Source of the DNA: Haloglomus salinum
GTDB taxonomy: Archaea; Halobacteriota; Halobacteria; Halobacteriales; Haloarculaceae
Assembly (NCBI RefSeq): GCF_024298825.1
Contig: NZ_CP101153.1
Location: 682,001 to 746,000 of the forward strand
Direction: 5' to 3'
Length of the DNA: 64,000 bases
Of this stretch, positions 50,512-59,670 are shown one piece after another; position 1 is the first letter of the stretch, and each line of letters opens with the position of its first letter. The position numbers were made by a program, and so were the translations under genes. The notes under the pieces were generated by a model, which did no database searches, was not told where the DNA came from, and saw only the letters and a program-made list of their open reading frames with translations.

Positions 50512-52737
50512 CTACTGGAACCCGATACGCCCGCCCCCCTGCTGTGGACCGGGCTCGGCGCCGCCGCCCTTGAAGTCCTCCTCGATGCGGTCGTAGTAGT
50601 CGCGGATGTCCTCGTTGATGGTGGGACGGACCGATTCGAGCGCCTTGCGGAAGTGGCGCATCTCGACCATCTCGGCGTCGTCGTCCTCGCGGAGTGCCTC
50701 GATGGCGGCCTCGCGGGCGATGGACTCGATGTCGGAGCCGACGTAGCCGCCCGTGAGCTCCGCGAGTTCACGGAGCGAGACATCCGGCGAGAGCGGCGTG
50801 TCGTCCGTGTGGATGCGGAAGATCTGCTCGCGACCGTCGACCTCCGGCTCGCCGATGTAGACGAGGCGGTCGAACCGGCCCGACCGGATGAGCGCGGGGT
50901 CGATCATGTCCGGGCGGTTGGTCGCGCCGATGACCATCACGTCGCCCATCTCCTCCAGGCCGTCGAGTTCGGTCAGGAGCTGGTTGACGACGCGCTCGGA
51001 GACGTTCGAGCCCACGTCACCGCCTCGGCCTGGCGCCAGCGAGTCCAGCTCGTCGAAGAAGATGACCGTCGGGGCCACCTGCCTCGCCTTGCGGAACGTC
51101 TGCCGGATGGCCTTCTCGGACTCGCCCACCCACTTCGAGAGGAGTTGCGGGCCACGGACGCTGATGAAGTTGGCGTTGGTCTCGTTGGCGACCGCCTTCG
51201 CCATCAGCGTCTTCCCGGTGCCGGGGGGGCCGTAGAGCAGCACGCCAGCCGGAGGCTCGACACCCATCCGCTCGAACTTCTCGCGCTGGGTCATCGGCCA
51301 CTCGATGGACTCCTGGACCTGCCCCTTCGCCTCGTCGAGCCCGCCCACGTCGTCCCAGTTGACCTTCGGGAGTTCGACCAGGACCTCCCGCATCGCCGAA
51401 GGGGAAACCTCGTTGAGGGCTCCGCGGAAGTCGTCGCGCTTGATGATCATCCGGTCGATGAGGCTCGGCGGGATGTCCTCCTCGTCGAGGTCGATCTCCG
51501 GGAGGTACCGACGCAGGGCCTTCATCGCGGCCTCCTTCGTCAGGGATTCGATGTCGGCACCGACGAAGCCGTGGGTCTCGTCGGCCATGTGGTCCAGCGA
51601 GACGTCGTCCGAGAGCGGCATCCCGCGGGTGTGTATCTGGAGGATCTCCTTGCGACCCGTCTCGTCGGGAACGCCGATCTCGATCTCGCGGTCGAACCGT
51701 CCGGGCCGACGCAGGGCGGGGTCGACCGAATCGACGCGGTTCGTGGCGGCGATGACGATGACCTGGCCGCGCGACTCCAGGCCGTCCATCATCGTCAGCA
51801 GCTGTGCGACGACCCGGCGCTCGACCTCGCCGGTCACGTCCTCGCGTTTGGGGGCGATGGAGTCCAGTTCGTCGATGAAGATGATGGAGGGACTCTCCTC
51901 GGAGGCGTCCTCGAATATCTCCCGTAGCTGCTGTTCGGACTCCCCGTAGTACTTCGAGATGATCTCCGGGCCCGCGATGGAGAAGAAGCTCGCGGAGGTT
52001 TCGTTCGCCACGGCCTTCGCCAGCAGCGTCTTCCCGGTACCGGGTGGCCCGTGGAGTAGCACCCCCTGTGGCGGCTCGATGCCGAGCTTCTTGAATATCT
52101 GCGGGTGCTTCATCGGCAGCTCGACCATCTCGCGGACGCGCTGAATCTCGTTGGAGAGGCCGCCGATGTCCTCGTACGTGATGCCGCCGCCGGTCTTCTC
52201 GAAGCCGCTGATGGGCTCCTCGCGGAGTTCGACCTCGGTATCCTCGGTGACGAGCACGACGCCCTCCGGGTCCGTCTCGACCGCGATGAGTGGAATCGCC
52301 TGGCCGGGCGACCGCATGAATGGGTGGTTCGTGGAGGACATCACCGGGACGATGTCGTGTTCGACGACGGGCCGCTTGAGGATCTGCCGTTTGACCATAC
52401 CCGCGGCGTCGGAACCGAACTGGACGCTGGCCTCCTCGGGCGGCGCCAGGACGAGCCGGTCGGCCTTGGTGGCCTCGGCCTTGCGGATCTCGACGCGCTC
52501 GCCGATGCCGACATCCGCGTTCTGGCGCGTGAAGCCGTCGATGCGGACGGTGTCCGTGTTCCAGTCCTGCCGGTCGGCGCGCCAGACCTTCGCCGCGGTC
52601 CGGTCACCGCCCTCGATCTCGATGATATCCCCTGGGCTCAGCTTCAGGTGCAACAGCGTGTCCGGGTCGAGGCGTGCGATGCCGCGCCCCGAGTCGTTGG
52701 GGTAGGCCTTCGCCACCTCCAGTTGAACCTCGTTCAT
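50512..52737 (-). CDS. cdc48: Cdc48/VCP-type AAA ATPase
   Basis: 741 residues. N-domain with double-psi barrel (about 1-90) and CDC48_2 region (about 105-165), then two AAA rings. D1 has Walker A GPPGTGKT at 230-237 and Walker B IIFIDE at 285-290. D2 has Walker A GPPGTGKT at 503-510 and Walker [11 protein letters not shown]. Both second-region arginine motifs are present (RRPGRFDR and RSGRFDR). The C-terminus is Gly/Gln-rich. Segregase that unfolds proteins for proteasomal degradation; archaeal CDC48 can feed the 20S proteasome. It sits alone between hairpins and a small spacer. Confidence 0.95.
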   Translation of the reverse strand: MNEVQLEVAKAYPNDSGRGIARLDPDTLLHLKLSPGDIIEIEGGDRTAAKVWRADRQDWNTDTVRIDGFTRQNADVGIGERVEIRKAEATKADRLVLAPPEEASVQFGSDAAGMVKRQILKRPVVEHDIVPVMSSTNHPFMRSPGQAIPLIAVETDPEGVVLVTEDTEVELREEPISGFEKTGGGITYEDIGGLSNEIQRVREMVELPMKHPQIFKKLGIEPPQGVLLHGPPGTGKTLLAKAVANETSASFFSIAGPEIISKYYGESEQQLREIFEDASEESPSIIFIDELDSIAPKREDVTGEVERRVVAQLLTMMDGLESRGQVIVIAATNRVDSVDPALRRPGRFDREIEIGVPDETGRKEILQIHTRGMPLSDDVSLDHMADETHGFVGADIESLTKEAAMKALRRYLPEIDLDEEDIPPSLIDRMIIKRDDFRGALNEVSPSAMREVLVELPKVNWDDVGGLDEAKGQVQESIEWPMTQREKFERMGVEPPAGVLLYGPPGTGKTLMAKAVANETNANFISVRGPQLLSKWVGESEKAIRQTFRKARQVAPTVIFFDELDSLAPGRGGDVGSNVSERVVNQLLTELDGLEEMGDVMVIGATNRPDMIDPALIRSGRFDRLVYIGEPEVDGREQIFRIHTDDTPLSPDVSLRELAELTGGYVGSDIESIAREAAIEALREDDDAEMVEMRHFRKALESVRPTINEDIRDYYDRIEEDFKGGGAEPGPQQGGGRIGFQ

Positions 52738-52876
52738 GATAGGAGTGGTATACCAGGGAAGTTAACGCCCGCGGCGATATGTCTTGTGTTCACACGGGGG
52801 ACGATGGCGCCGCCGGCCCCGACGTGGGGTGCCCGCGGCCACCTGGTTCCCGGGTGGGGGAAGGACGCCCGTCCAG

Positions 52877-53863
52877 TCAGTTGCCCTTCCCGAACTGCTC
52901 GTCGATTTCCTCCGGGGTGAGCGCGCCGATCGGCTCGTCCTCGGGTGAGTCGTCCGGCTCGCCGTCCGCCCCGTCCGAGTCGGGGCCCCCGGCGGCTCGT
53001 CGCGCTGCCACACTCGCGGCATCGATACCGGCGAGCTGGACGTAGACGCGTGCGGCGACCGCCGCGCCGAACGTGGTGACGACCGCCCCGAGGACGACGC
53101 CGAATGCGGCCGCGGCCGTCTCTCCGAGTGGGGTGACCTCGACCAGGCTCGTCGGGAGCGTCGCGACCTGCCCGACGAGCACCACGACGAGCAGGACGAA
53201 CAGGACCCGGATGCGGTGGCCCTTCACCAGCCGCCACGACCGGCGGAGCGCCGGCACGACGCCCGCGCCCTCCACGGCGACGGCGGCCCGGACGAGGTAG
53301 AACGCGACCGCGAGGAAGACTCCGGGGAGGATGAACGCGACGAAGCCGACGAACACCGCGACGGCGGCCAGCGAGTTCGCCACGAACGAGACGAGCGAGC
53401 GCGCCGGGAGGTCAGCCAGCGCCTCGCGCGGGAACTCGCGGGCGTCGCGCACGAACACCTGGATGGCGACGACGTTCAGCGTCTCGGCCAGCAGCGCGGT
53501 CACGAGCACCAGCCCGAGGGCCGTGCTCACCTCGACCGGGAGAGCGAGCGGCGAGGGGTCCGCCAGCGGCGGGAAGTCGGCCGGGGTCGCGGCCGAGTTC
53601 TCGATAATCACGGCCCGGACGCGGGGCACGAGGGTCGCGAACAGGCTGGTCGTGGCGACGGCGCCAGCGAAGCCGACCAGCAGGTAGCCGGCGACGAGCG
53701 CCAGCCCGATGGGGCGGACGAGCCGCGCGGCGGCGCCGCTCAGCGCATCGCCGACCGCGAGCGTGTCGCCGGGCTCCGGTCCGCCCGAACCAGGTCCGTC
53801 CGGGGGCGACTCGTCGGTGTCGTCCACCCACACGTCCGGCCCGTCACTGCTGTCGTCGGACAC
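52877..53863 (-). CDS. Haloarchaeal multi-span membrane protein
   Basis: 328 residues. Acidic, Pro/Gly-rich ends flank five or six hydrophobic segments between about 45 and 280, including LALVAGYLLVGFAGAVATTS, FVGFVAFILPGVFLAVAFYL and VLFVLLVVVLVGQVATLP. The loop RAAVAVEGAGVVPALRRSWR followed by LVKGHRIRVL resembles glycerophosphoryl-diester-phosphodiesterase-type membrane domains. No catalytic motif. It ends 140 bases before cdc48 on the same strand and starts next to the following small gene. Confidence 0.75.
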   Translation of the reverse strand: MSDDSSDGPDVWVDDTDESPPDGPGSGGPEPGDTLAVGDALSGAAARLVRPIGLALVAGYLLVGFAGAVATTSLFATLVPRVRAVIIENSAATPADFPPLADPSPLALPVEVSTALGLVLVTALLAETLNVVAIQVFVRDAREFPREALADLPARSLVSFVANSLAAVAVFVGFVAFILPGVFLAVAFYLVRAAVAVEGAGVVPALRRSWRLVKGHRIRVLFVLLVVVLVGQVATLPTSLVEVTPLGETAAAAFGVVLGAVVTTFGAAVAARVYVQLAGIDAASVAARRAAGGPDSDGADGEPDDSPEDEPIGALTPEEIDEQFGKGN

Positions 53864-53864
53864 G

Positions 53865-54287
53865 TCAGGGCCAGTCGTCGCGTTCGTCCTCGGTCGATTC
53901 GGGCGCGGCCTCCTCCTCCGGGTCCCCCAGCTCCCAGCCGGCTGCGTCGGCGGCCTGCTCGACGAGGAGGTACTCCCAGTCGACCCGGTCAGCGAGGTCG
54001 GCGTCCTCGTCGCTCGTACCGACGAGGACGTGCCGGTCCGTGTCGAACTGGCGTTTGACGTTCTCGAGGGACTCCTCGCGGCCCCGCGGGCCGGAGAAGA
54101 AGTCCTGCCGGATGCGATTCTTCCGGGTGAAGTTCGTCACCACGTAGGTCGGCTCCTCCGAGACGACGCCGACGTACTTGCTCCACGTGCGCGCGTCCGA
54201 GAAGACGGCGTCCGGCTCGGCCAGCCGCTTCAGGGCCGCCAACTCGAACGCGAGGGTCATGTCGCTCGAACCGCCGCCTCCGTCCAT
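53865..54287 (-). CDS. Conserved haloarchaeal protein of unknown function (140 aa)
   Basis: 140 residues from MDGGGGSSDMTLAFELAALK. The fold looks alpha/beta, with LAEPDAVFSDARTWSKYVGV then TYVVTNFTRKNRIRQDFFSG and ENVKRQFDTDRHVLVGTSDE, ending in an acidic tail. The internal Met at SDMTLAF is an alternative start. No named domain is assigned. It is followed by the multi-span membrane protein gene with only one base between them. Confidence 0.7.
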   Translation of the reverse strand: MDGGGGSSDMTLAFELAALKRLAEPDAVFSDARTWSKYVGVVSEEPTYVVTNFTRKNRIRQDFFSGPRGREESLENVKRQFDTDRHVLVGTSDEDADLADRVDWEYLLVEQAADAAGWELGDPEEEAAPESTEDERDDWP

Positions 54288-54374
54288 ACCGAGTGGGTCC
54301 CGCCCGCCGGAGAAAACGCTTTGGAAAGGGCTTGACGCTCGGTCCGGAAGCCCCGGGGAGTCGTGACCAGACTC

Positions 54375-54638
54375 ATGCCGTCCCCGGCGATACCGGCGGC
54401 CATGACCACCCACTCGGTCATCATCGCGGCGGCCGACGCGTTGCCGTTCGCCCTCGTCGGGGCCATCGTGGCCTTCCTCGGGGGGCGACGGCTCGCCGGC
54501 CCGGCGTTCGCCCTCCCCCTCGCGGGCCTCGTCGGCGTCGCCCTGCTGGCGAGCCTCGGCGCCATCAGCCTCTCGCGCGTCGCGGACCGCCCGTTCGTCT
54601 GCTGTCGGACGACGGCGAACGTCCTGTGGTTCTCCTGA
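54375..54638 (+). CDS. Small membrane protein (87 aa)
   Basis: 87 residues with hydrophobic segments at about 13-35 (SVIIAAADALPFALVGAIVA) and 42-66 (LAGPAFALPLAGLVGVALLA), and a C-terminus containing two adjacent Cys residues (PFVCCRTTANVLW). A GTG at 54363 in the same frame is an alternative start. No family recognised. The composition is otherwise normal for this genome, so a real but uncharacterised gene is plausible. Confidence 0.45.
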   Translation: MPSPAIPAAMTTHSVIIAAADALPFALVGAIVAFLGGRRLAGPAFALPLAGLVGVALLASLGAISLSRVADRPFVCCRTTANVLWFS

Positions 54639-54748
54639 GCCGGGCGACCCCCTCTCCCATGCCCACCCCTATTTAGGTATCGGCGTGGGAGCCCTGCGAA
54701 CAGTTGACGGGGGCTCCGTGCCGGGGGTTCATAGACCGGTTCGGCAAC

Positions 54749-54758
54749 ACTTATATAG
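54749..54758 (+). promoter_or_regulatory. TATA box of the thermosome gene
   Basis: ACTTATATAG at 54749-54758 is one of the strongest TATA boxes in the window, preceded by GGCAAC. It lies 27-36 bases before the ATG at 54785, so transcription should start at or near the ATG. Strong TATA elements are usual for haloarchaeal chaperonin genes. Confidence 0.65.
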
Positions 54759-54784
54759 AACCGCTGACTGATTTTCGAACGACT

Positions 54785-56362
54785 ATGGCACAGCAGCAGC
54801 GCATGGGCGGACAGCCGATGTTCATCCTCGCCGAGGACTCCCAGCGGACCCGCGGCGAGGACGCACAGTCCTCGAACATCCAGGCCGGGAAGGCCATCGC
54901 CGAATCGGTACGCACGACACTCGGGCCGCGCGGGATGGACAAGATGCTCGTGAGCGACGACGGCGACGTCGTCATCACGAACGACGGGGCGACCATCCTC
55001 GACAAGATGGATATCGAGCACCCGGCCGCGCAGATGATAGTCGAGGTCGCCGAGACCCAGGAGGAGGAGGTCGGCGACGGCACCACGACCGCCTCCGTGC
55101 TGGCGGGCCGGCTCCTCGCGCAGGCCGAGGACCTCCTCGAGGACGATGTCCACCCGACGACCATCGTCGAGGGCTACCACGAGGCCAGCGCACTCGCGCT
55201 GGAGGCCATCGAGGACATGACACTGGACGAGGAGCTCGACGACGACCTCCTGAAGAAGGTGACGGAGACCTCGATGACCGGCAAGGGTACCGGTGACATC
55301 GAGGCCGGCGCGCTCGCCGAGACCGTCGTCGGCGCCGTCCGCGCCGTCGAGGGCGAGGCCGGTGTCGAGCGCGAGAACATCACCGTTCGCACGCAGAAGG
55401 GCGCTTCCTCCTCCGCGACCGAGCTGGTCGAGGGCGTCATCACCGAGGAAGAGCCACTCCACGAGGACATGCCCCGCTCCGTCGAGGACGCGACCGTCGC
55501 CGTCCTCGACGTGGACCTGGAGATCCGCGAGGCCAACATCGACGCCGAGTACGACATCTCCGACGTCGACCAGCTGAACCAGGCCATCGAGGCCGAACAG
55601 TCCGAGCTCCGCGGCTACGCGGAGACCCTCGACGAGGCCGGCATCGACGTGGCCTTCGTCACGGGTGACATCGACGACCACGTGGGCACCTACCTGGCCG
55701 AGTTCGGCATCCTCGCCTTCGACTCCATCGGCGACGACGACGCCGGCTCCATCGCCCGCGCGACGGGCGCGAAGACGCTGGGCTCCGTCGACGACCTCGA
55801 CGGCGACGACTTCGGCCACGCCGACCGCGTCCGCGTCGAGCGATTCGCGGACGACGACCTCGCCTTCGTCGAGGGTGGCGCGGCCGCCGAGGCCGTCACC
55901 GTCCTCGCCCGCGGCGGCACCGAGCACGTCGCCGACGAGCTCGAGCGCGCCCTCAACGACGCCATCGACGTCGCCACCGCCGCGCTCGACTCCGGCGGCA
56001 TCGTCCCCGGCGCCGGCGCGAGCGAGATAGCCATCGCGGACCACATCCGCTCTGGCTCGGCCGGCATCGAGGGCCGCAAGCAGCTCGCCGTCGAGGCGTT
56101 CGCCGACGCGATGGACGTCATCCCGCGCACGCTCGCGGAGAACACCGGCCTCGACCCCATCGACGCGCTGGTCGACCTCCGCTCGCGCCACGAGGAGGAG
56201 GGCGTCGCCGGCATCATCTCCGAGGGACAGACCGGCCATATCGACGACCCCGTCGACTACGGCGTCTTCGACCCCGCCGCGGTCAAGCGCGAGGCCATCG
56301 AGTCCGCCACCGAGGCGGCCACGATGATCGTGCGCATCGACGACGTCATCTCGTCGAGTTAA
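54785..56362 (+). CDS. cct3: Thermosome (group II chaperonin) subunit lacking the Gly-Met tail
   Basis: 525 residues. ATP-binding motifs [20 protein letters not shown] and [15 protein letters not shown], apical and intermediate regions, and the late motif [20 protein letters not shown]. Folds proteins in double-ring complexes. Haloarchaeal Cct1 and Cct2 end in repeats of Gly-Gly-Met. This protein stops at [14 protein letters not shown] without them, which matches the shorter Cct3-type subunit. The start [20 protein letters not shown] is immediately behind the TATA box. Confidence 0.93.
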   Translation: MAQQQRMGGQPMFILAEDSQRTRGEDAQSSNIQAGKAIAESVRTTLGPRGMDKMLVSDDGDVVITNDGATILDKMDIEHPAAQMIVEVAETQEEEVGDGTTTASVLAGRLLAQAEDLLEDDVHPTTIVEGYHEASALALEAIEDMTLDEELDDDLLKKVTETSMTGKGTGDIEAGALAETVVGAVRAVEGEAGVERENITVRTQKGASSSATELVEGVITEEEPLHEDMPRSVEDATVAVLDVDLEIREANIDAEYDISDVDQLNQAIEAEQSELRGYAETLDEAGIDVAFVTGDIDDHVGTYLAEFGILAFDSIGDDDAGSIARATGAKTLGSVDDLDGDDFGHADRVRVERFADDDLAFVEGGAAAEAVTVLARGGTEHVADELERALNDAIDVATAALDSGGIVPGAGASEIAIADHIRSGSAGIEGRKQLAVEAFADAMDVIPRTLAENTGLDPIDALVDLRSRHEEEGVAGIISEGQTGHIDDPVDYGVFDPAAVKREAIESATEAATMIVRIDDVISSS

Positions 56363-56972
56363 CGTCGCAGCTCCGCTCTCTCGGTCTCGGATTCTCGAAT
56401 ATCTTATTTATTCCACACGCATTAGATCATTCGCTGCATTCCGGAGATTGTTCCGGAGAGGTTAACGGACCCTACGAAGCCCTCACGCTCCCAGGACACC
56501 GCTGACAACCGAGACACCCTACGAAGCCCTCGCGCTCTCGCCCTTCGAGTCCACCAGGGACGTGGAGCGTTGCACGGAGCGGCGCCCCTGCCCTTCCCCG
56601 GGGAGCGCAGGCTCGCTTCGCTCGCCACGCGCTCCCGGCCCGTGGATTGTGACGGAGCGCGCATTCCCGTCAGTCGCACCGGCGCGCGCTGGCATTCGGG
56701 GGCTCGGCCTCCGCGAGCAGCGGGGCGCTACTACGCGCCCCGAGCGAACGGCGAAGCCGTGAGCGGCTTCATGCCGCGAGCTATCGGCCGAGCCCAACGT
56801 CTCTAAGGGCGTGAGGGCCGAAGCGCGTCGTCCGAGAGAGCGAGGCACTCTCCATCGTCGTCTCTATCCCCGTCTCCATCGTCGTCGCAGTCACTGGAAC
56901 AGCCAGAGAACGAACACCCACACGGAGAACCACCCTCTAGCGACCGAACCCCTCAAGACGGGCACCAGCCTA
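56363..56972. other. Non-coding region with low-GC patch and repeat copy 2
   Basis: The segment after the thermosome stop has an AT-rich patch (about 56380-56450, including ATCTTATTTATTCC) that probably includes the terminator. The repeat at 56474-56835 follows, then a stretch with GAGAAC and CACCCTCTAGCG before the RNase P RNA. Short frames on both strands across 56422-56848 mirror the repeat and show no domain. Confidence 0.6.
56474..56835 (+). repeat. Repeat copy 2, related to 9576-9920
   Basis: CGAAGCCCTCGCGC at 56522-56535 is identical to the left end of copy 1, and a variant CGAAGCCCTCACGCTC lies 48 bases upstream. Shared interior blocks are CCCTGCCCTTCCCC (56585-56598), 23 identical bases at 56623-56645 and GCGCGCGCTGGC (56681-56692); the last two have the same spacing as in copy 1. 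The right end, GCGTGAGGGCCGAAG near 56809-56823, is a degenerate inverse of the left end. This copy lacks the nested 89-bp insert. Confidence 0.7.
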
Positions 56973-57358
56973 CGTGTGGCTGGCAGAGGGAGCCCGGCTC
57001 CCGTGCGCGACATGGCGCACGAGGAAAGTCCCCCCACCGTCCGGGCAGGCGACCGGGCGCAAGCCCGGGACGGGAGACCGTCGGCTCTGGAACAGCAACG
57101 AGACCCCCCGGTCCGAGTGGTGATGCGCGAGGGGCCACGAGGCCCCCCGGCGCGAGCGGGCGTGACCCGCGAGCGTGCGAAGCGAGCCGCGAGGCGAGCC
57201 AGCTAACCTGCAGAACGTCGACGACCGGGAACGGATGGAACGGCGAATCCTCGCCGGTGCAAGCCCGCCGCGCTGGTAGCCCGGACGAGCGGCGGGCGCT
57301 CAGCCGAATGCCGGGACGAACAGAAGGGGGCTTACTCCCCTCAGCCGCCAGCACCACG
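56973..57358 (+). ncRNA. rnpB: RNase P RNA, archaeal type
   Basis: Catalytic RNA of RNase P, which removes tRNA 5' leaders. CR-I reads GAGGAAAGTCC at 57021-57031 and CR-V reads ACAGAAGGGGGCTTA at 57320-57334; these universally conserved strands form helix P4. GCTGGC (56979-56984) pairs with GCCAGC (57347-57352) as P1, and GAGGGAG (56986-56992) pairs with CTCCCCTC (57335-57342) as P2. A GTGCGC/GCGCAC hairpin just before CR-I fits P3. Ends are approximate to about ten bases. Confidence 0.92.
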
Positions 57359-57447
57359 GAGCAGCCGCTCTATCGGGTACTCGCCGGTGATTCCGGATGC
57401 TGGAACGCGCCGCCGGGCTTTTGACAGGGGGTCGCATACGGGCGGGT

Positions 57448-57618
57448 ATGGACTCCGTCCGAAAGGGACTCCGCTCCGAGCAGATCACGAAGGACACGTA
57501 CGAGCGGCTGGTGTGTGCGGAGTGTGGCGAGAACCTGGACACCCGCGACAACCCGGACGGCCTCGGGAAGGTCCGGTCCTGTCCGGAGTGCGGTCGGGAG
57601 TGGCAGCAGGTCGGGTAG
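57448..57618 (+). CDS. Zinc-finger mini-protein (HVO_0758-like)
   Basis: 56 residues from MDSVRKGLRSEQITKDTYER. Two CxxC pairs, Cys23/Cys26 (LVCAECGENLD) and Cys45/Cys48 (RSCPECGREW), make a zinc ribbon. This matches the haloarchaeal zinc-finger mini-protein family named after HVO_0758. The function is not established. An upstream Met in the same frame (57397) adds only non-family residues. It lies just downstream of rnpB. Confidence 0.82.
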   Translation: MDSVRKGLRSEQITKDTYERLVCAECGENLDTRDNPDGLGKVRSCPECGREWQQVG

Positions 57619-57720
57619 CACGGCAGGGGTCACCCGGGGCGGACCCGCGGTCCGGAAGCGGCGGACACGCGTCGGACGAGCCACCGAACGGTTTTGTGCC
57701 CACGTTACCCAGGTAGGACA

Positions 57721-58068
57721 GTGAGTATCGTTGCGGAGTGGACCGACGCGCTCGCCGAGGCCGGGGAACTCACCCCGGCCGTCGTCGACCGCATCATCGA
57801 GGCACACGGCAAGCGCGGCCGTCGCGCCATCGAGGCGGTCGGGGAGCGGCGCGTCAAGGAGTACCGCGACTTCACCGTCGTCGTCGGCCACACCGAGGAG
57901 TACGTCGTCGAGGACGGCGCCTGCACCTGCGAGGACAGCCAGTACAATCTCGACGCGGACGACCCCGAGGAACTCTGCTGGCACGTCATCGCCGCGAAGA
58001 TCGCCCCCCGCATCGACGCCGTCGACCACCACGACATGTGGTACTCCGACGTCCGGGAGTTCATCTGA
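57721..58068 (+). CDS. SWIM zinc-finger domain protein
   Basis: 115 residues from a GTG start. The SWIM pattern is complete: Cys68, Cys70, then Cys86 and His88 (GACTCEDSQYN and ELCWHVIAAK). A short helical N-terminus, LTPAVVDRIIEAHGKRGRRA, precedes it, with a beta segment DFTVVVGHTEEYVV. SWIM domains bind DNA or proteins; the role is unknown. It is followed three bases later by a small membrane-protein gene. Confidence 0.82.
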   Translation: MSIVAEWTDALAEAGELTPAVVDRIIEAHGKRGRRAIEAVGERRVKEYRDFTVVVGHTEEYVVEDGACTCEDSQYNLDADDPEELCWHVIAAKIAPRIDAVDHHDMWYSDVREFI

Positions 58069-58071
58069 GCG

Positions 58072-58416
58072 ATGGTCGAGGGCGACAGCGACGACGAGAC
58101 CAGCGCGGACCCACCGACCGTCCCTGTTCTGGGCCGGCCACTGGTTCGCGCGGAGTTCTGGGCGATTCTCCTCGCGCTCGCCGCCGTCGCCTTCGGGAGC
58201 CTCGCCGTCGCCCGCGCGCTGGGGGCGGTCGCCGGGGACCCGTGGCTCATCGGCGCGGCGGCCGTCGCACAGGCCGGTCTCGCCGGCCACTACGCCCGGC
58301 GGCCGGTCGGCTACGCGCGGGGGACGCTACCCGTTCCGGCACACTGGTATCGCATCATCGCCGTCCTCACGGCCGGAGTGGCGGCCGGCGCCGTCGCGGC
58401 GCTCCTGCTGGGCTGA
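58072..58416 (+). CDS. Membrane protein with three predicted helices (114 aa)
   Basis: 114 residues. Acidic N-terminus, then hydrophobic segments at about 28-50 (FWAILLALAAVAFGSLAVAR), 54-70 and 93-113 (IIAVLTAGVAAGAVAALLLG). No family recognised. Starts three bases after the SWIM gene, so it is in the same transcript and may be a membrane partner. Confidence 0.7.
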   Translation: MVEGDSDDETSADPPTVPVLGRPLVRAEFWAILLALAAVAFGSLAVARALGAVAGDPWLIGAAAVAQAGLAGHYARRPVGYARGTLPVPAHWYRIIAVLTAGVAAGAVAALLLG

Positions 58417-58458
58417 GTGGTGGCCGAGGTAGGGCGGGGACCGTAGTCGCCCCGCGAG

Positions 58459-59523
58459 TCACTCGCTGGTCTCGGTCGTCCCCTCGCGGTCTGTCTCCCG
58501 GAGGATGAACGGCCCGATAGAGAGGGTCCGTCCCGTGATGGTCGCGATGCGAAGGACGTACGACAGCAGGACGAGGAAGGGAACGAGCGCCAGCGCCGTC
58601 GCGACACAGACCACCAGCGACGCGCCGCCGATACCGAGGACCGTGGTCGTCGGGGCCGCCGATGCATCGAAGAAGGCCAGCACGGAGACCGTGACGACCA
58701 GCGACGGGAGCGAGGCGAACAGCACGAACCGCGAGAGGTCGACCAGCTCCGACTGGAAGTAGAGCGTCTTGAAGTGCTCACGGGCGGGGCCGAACAGCCG
58801 GAGCAGTCCCTCCAGTTCAGCCAGCGTCTCGCAGGTCTCGTCCGATAGCTCGTCGGCGTAAGCCGTCCGGAGCCGTCGGGCACGGTAGAGCTTCCGGGAG
58901 TACTCGAAGTCGAGCGCGGCGTCGACGACCTCGTACTGTCCGAACGTCGAATCCGAGAGCGAGTCGACCACCCCGTCGGCGGCCGTCGTCACGCCATCGG
59001 CGAGGTCGCGCACACCCTTCGTCGCCTCGTCGTCGGGGTCGTCGACCACGGAGTCGCCGAGGGTCTCGGCGCGAGCAGCGGTCGCCGTCACCATCGCCCG
59101 GAGGAAGGCGGAGGGCTCGGCGGGCGCGACAGGGTCCTCGAGGAAGTCGGCCACGTCCTGGCGGAACTCCATCGCGCCGTCCATCCGCTCGCGCTGGTCG
59201 CCCGCGGCCCCCAGCTCCTGCGAGAGGACGAGCTGGTTCAGCGTCAGGACCAGCGTTACACCCGTCACCGTGGCGCCGACCAGCGCCTGGAACAGCGTCT
59301 CGATGGGGTCGCTGCTACGGACCGCCGCCTCCGCCCCGGGCACGATGGCAACCACCAGCAGGAGCGACCCCAGCACCCCGGCCAGGAGTCCGGCCGTCAC
59401 GAGCCGCCGGTCGGCCTCGACGAGCAGGTAGGAGAGGCGGGTATCCCGGCCGGCCCGTTCGGCGATGGTCTCCTCGGCGTCCGCCCCGACGTCGTCGGTC
59501 GTCGCGCTGCCGCTCACTCGCAC
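58459..59523 (-). CDS. Large-loop membrane protein of unknown function
   Basis: 354 residues from a GTG start. Two helices in the first 120 residues (TAGLLAGVLGSLLLVVAIVP and LVGATVTGVTLVLTLNQLVL), a polar helical region at about 110-250, and two more helices near 265-330 (FASLPSLVVTVSVLAFFDAS and TALALVPFLVLLSYVLRIAT). The central part is probably cytoplasmic and rich in Asp and Ala. No catalytic motif. It is a haloarchaeal protein without a recognised domain; the start codon is the least certain part. Confidence 0.72.
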   Translation of the reverse strand: MRVSGSATTDDVGADAEETIAERAGRDTRLSYLLVEADRRLVTAGLLAGVLGSLLLVVAIVPGAEAAVRSSDPIETLFQALVGATVTGVTLVLTLNQLVLSQELGAAGDQRERMDGAMEFRQDVADFLEDPVAPAEPSAFLRAMVTATAARAETLGDSVVDDPDDEATKGVRDLADGVTTAADGVVDSLSDSTFGQYEVVDAALDFEYSRKLYRARRLRTAYADELSDETCETLAELEGLLRLFGPAREHFKTLYFQSELVDLSRFVLFASLPSLVVTVSVLAFFDASAAPTTTVLGIGGASLVVCVATALALVPFLVLLSYVLRIATITGRTLSIGPFILRETDREGTTETSE

Positions 59524-59670
59524 ACCACTCGCCGGGTCGGCGATGGCGCCACGGTGCTCATGCCACGGACGAGAGGCTTCGCCCTCTTAGTGCTTGATGA
59601 AGCCGAAACCGGACATCTCCGGCCAGAAGCAACGAGAGTCAACGGGTGATGGACCGGCAAGCCGCCCCGG

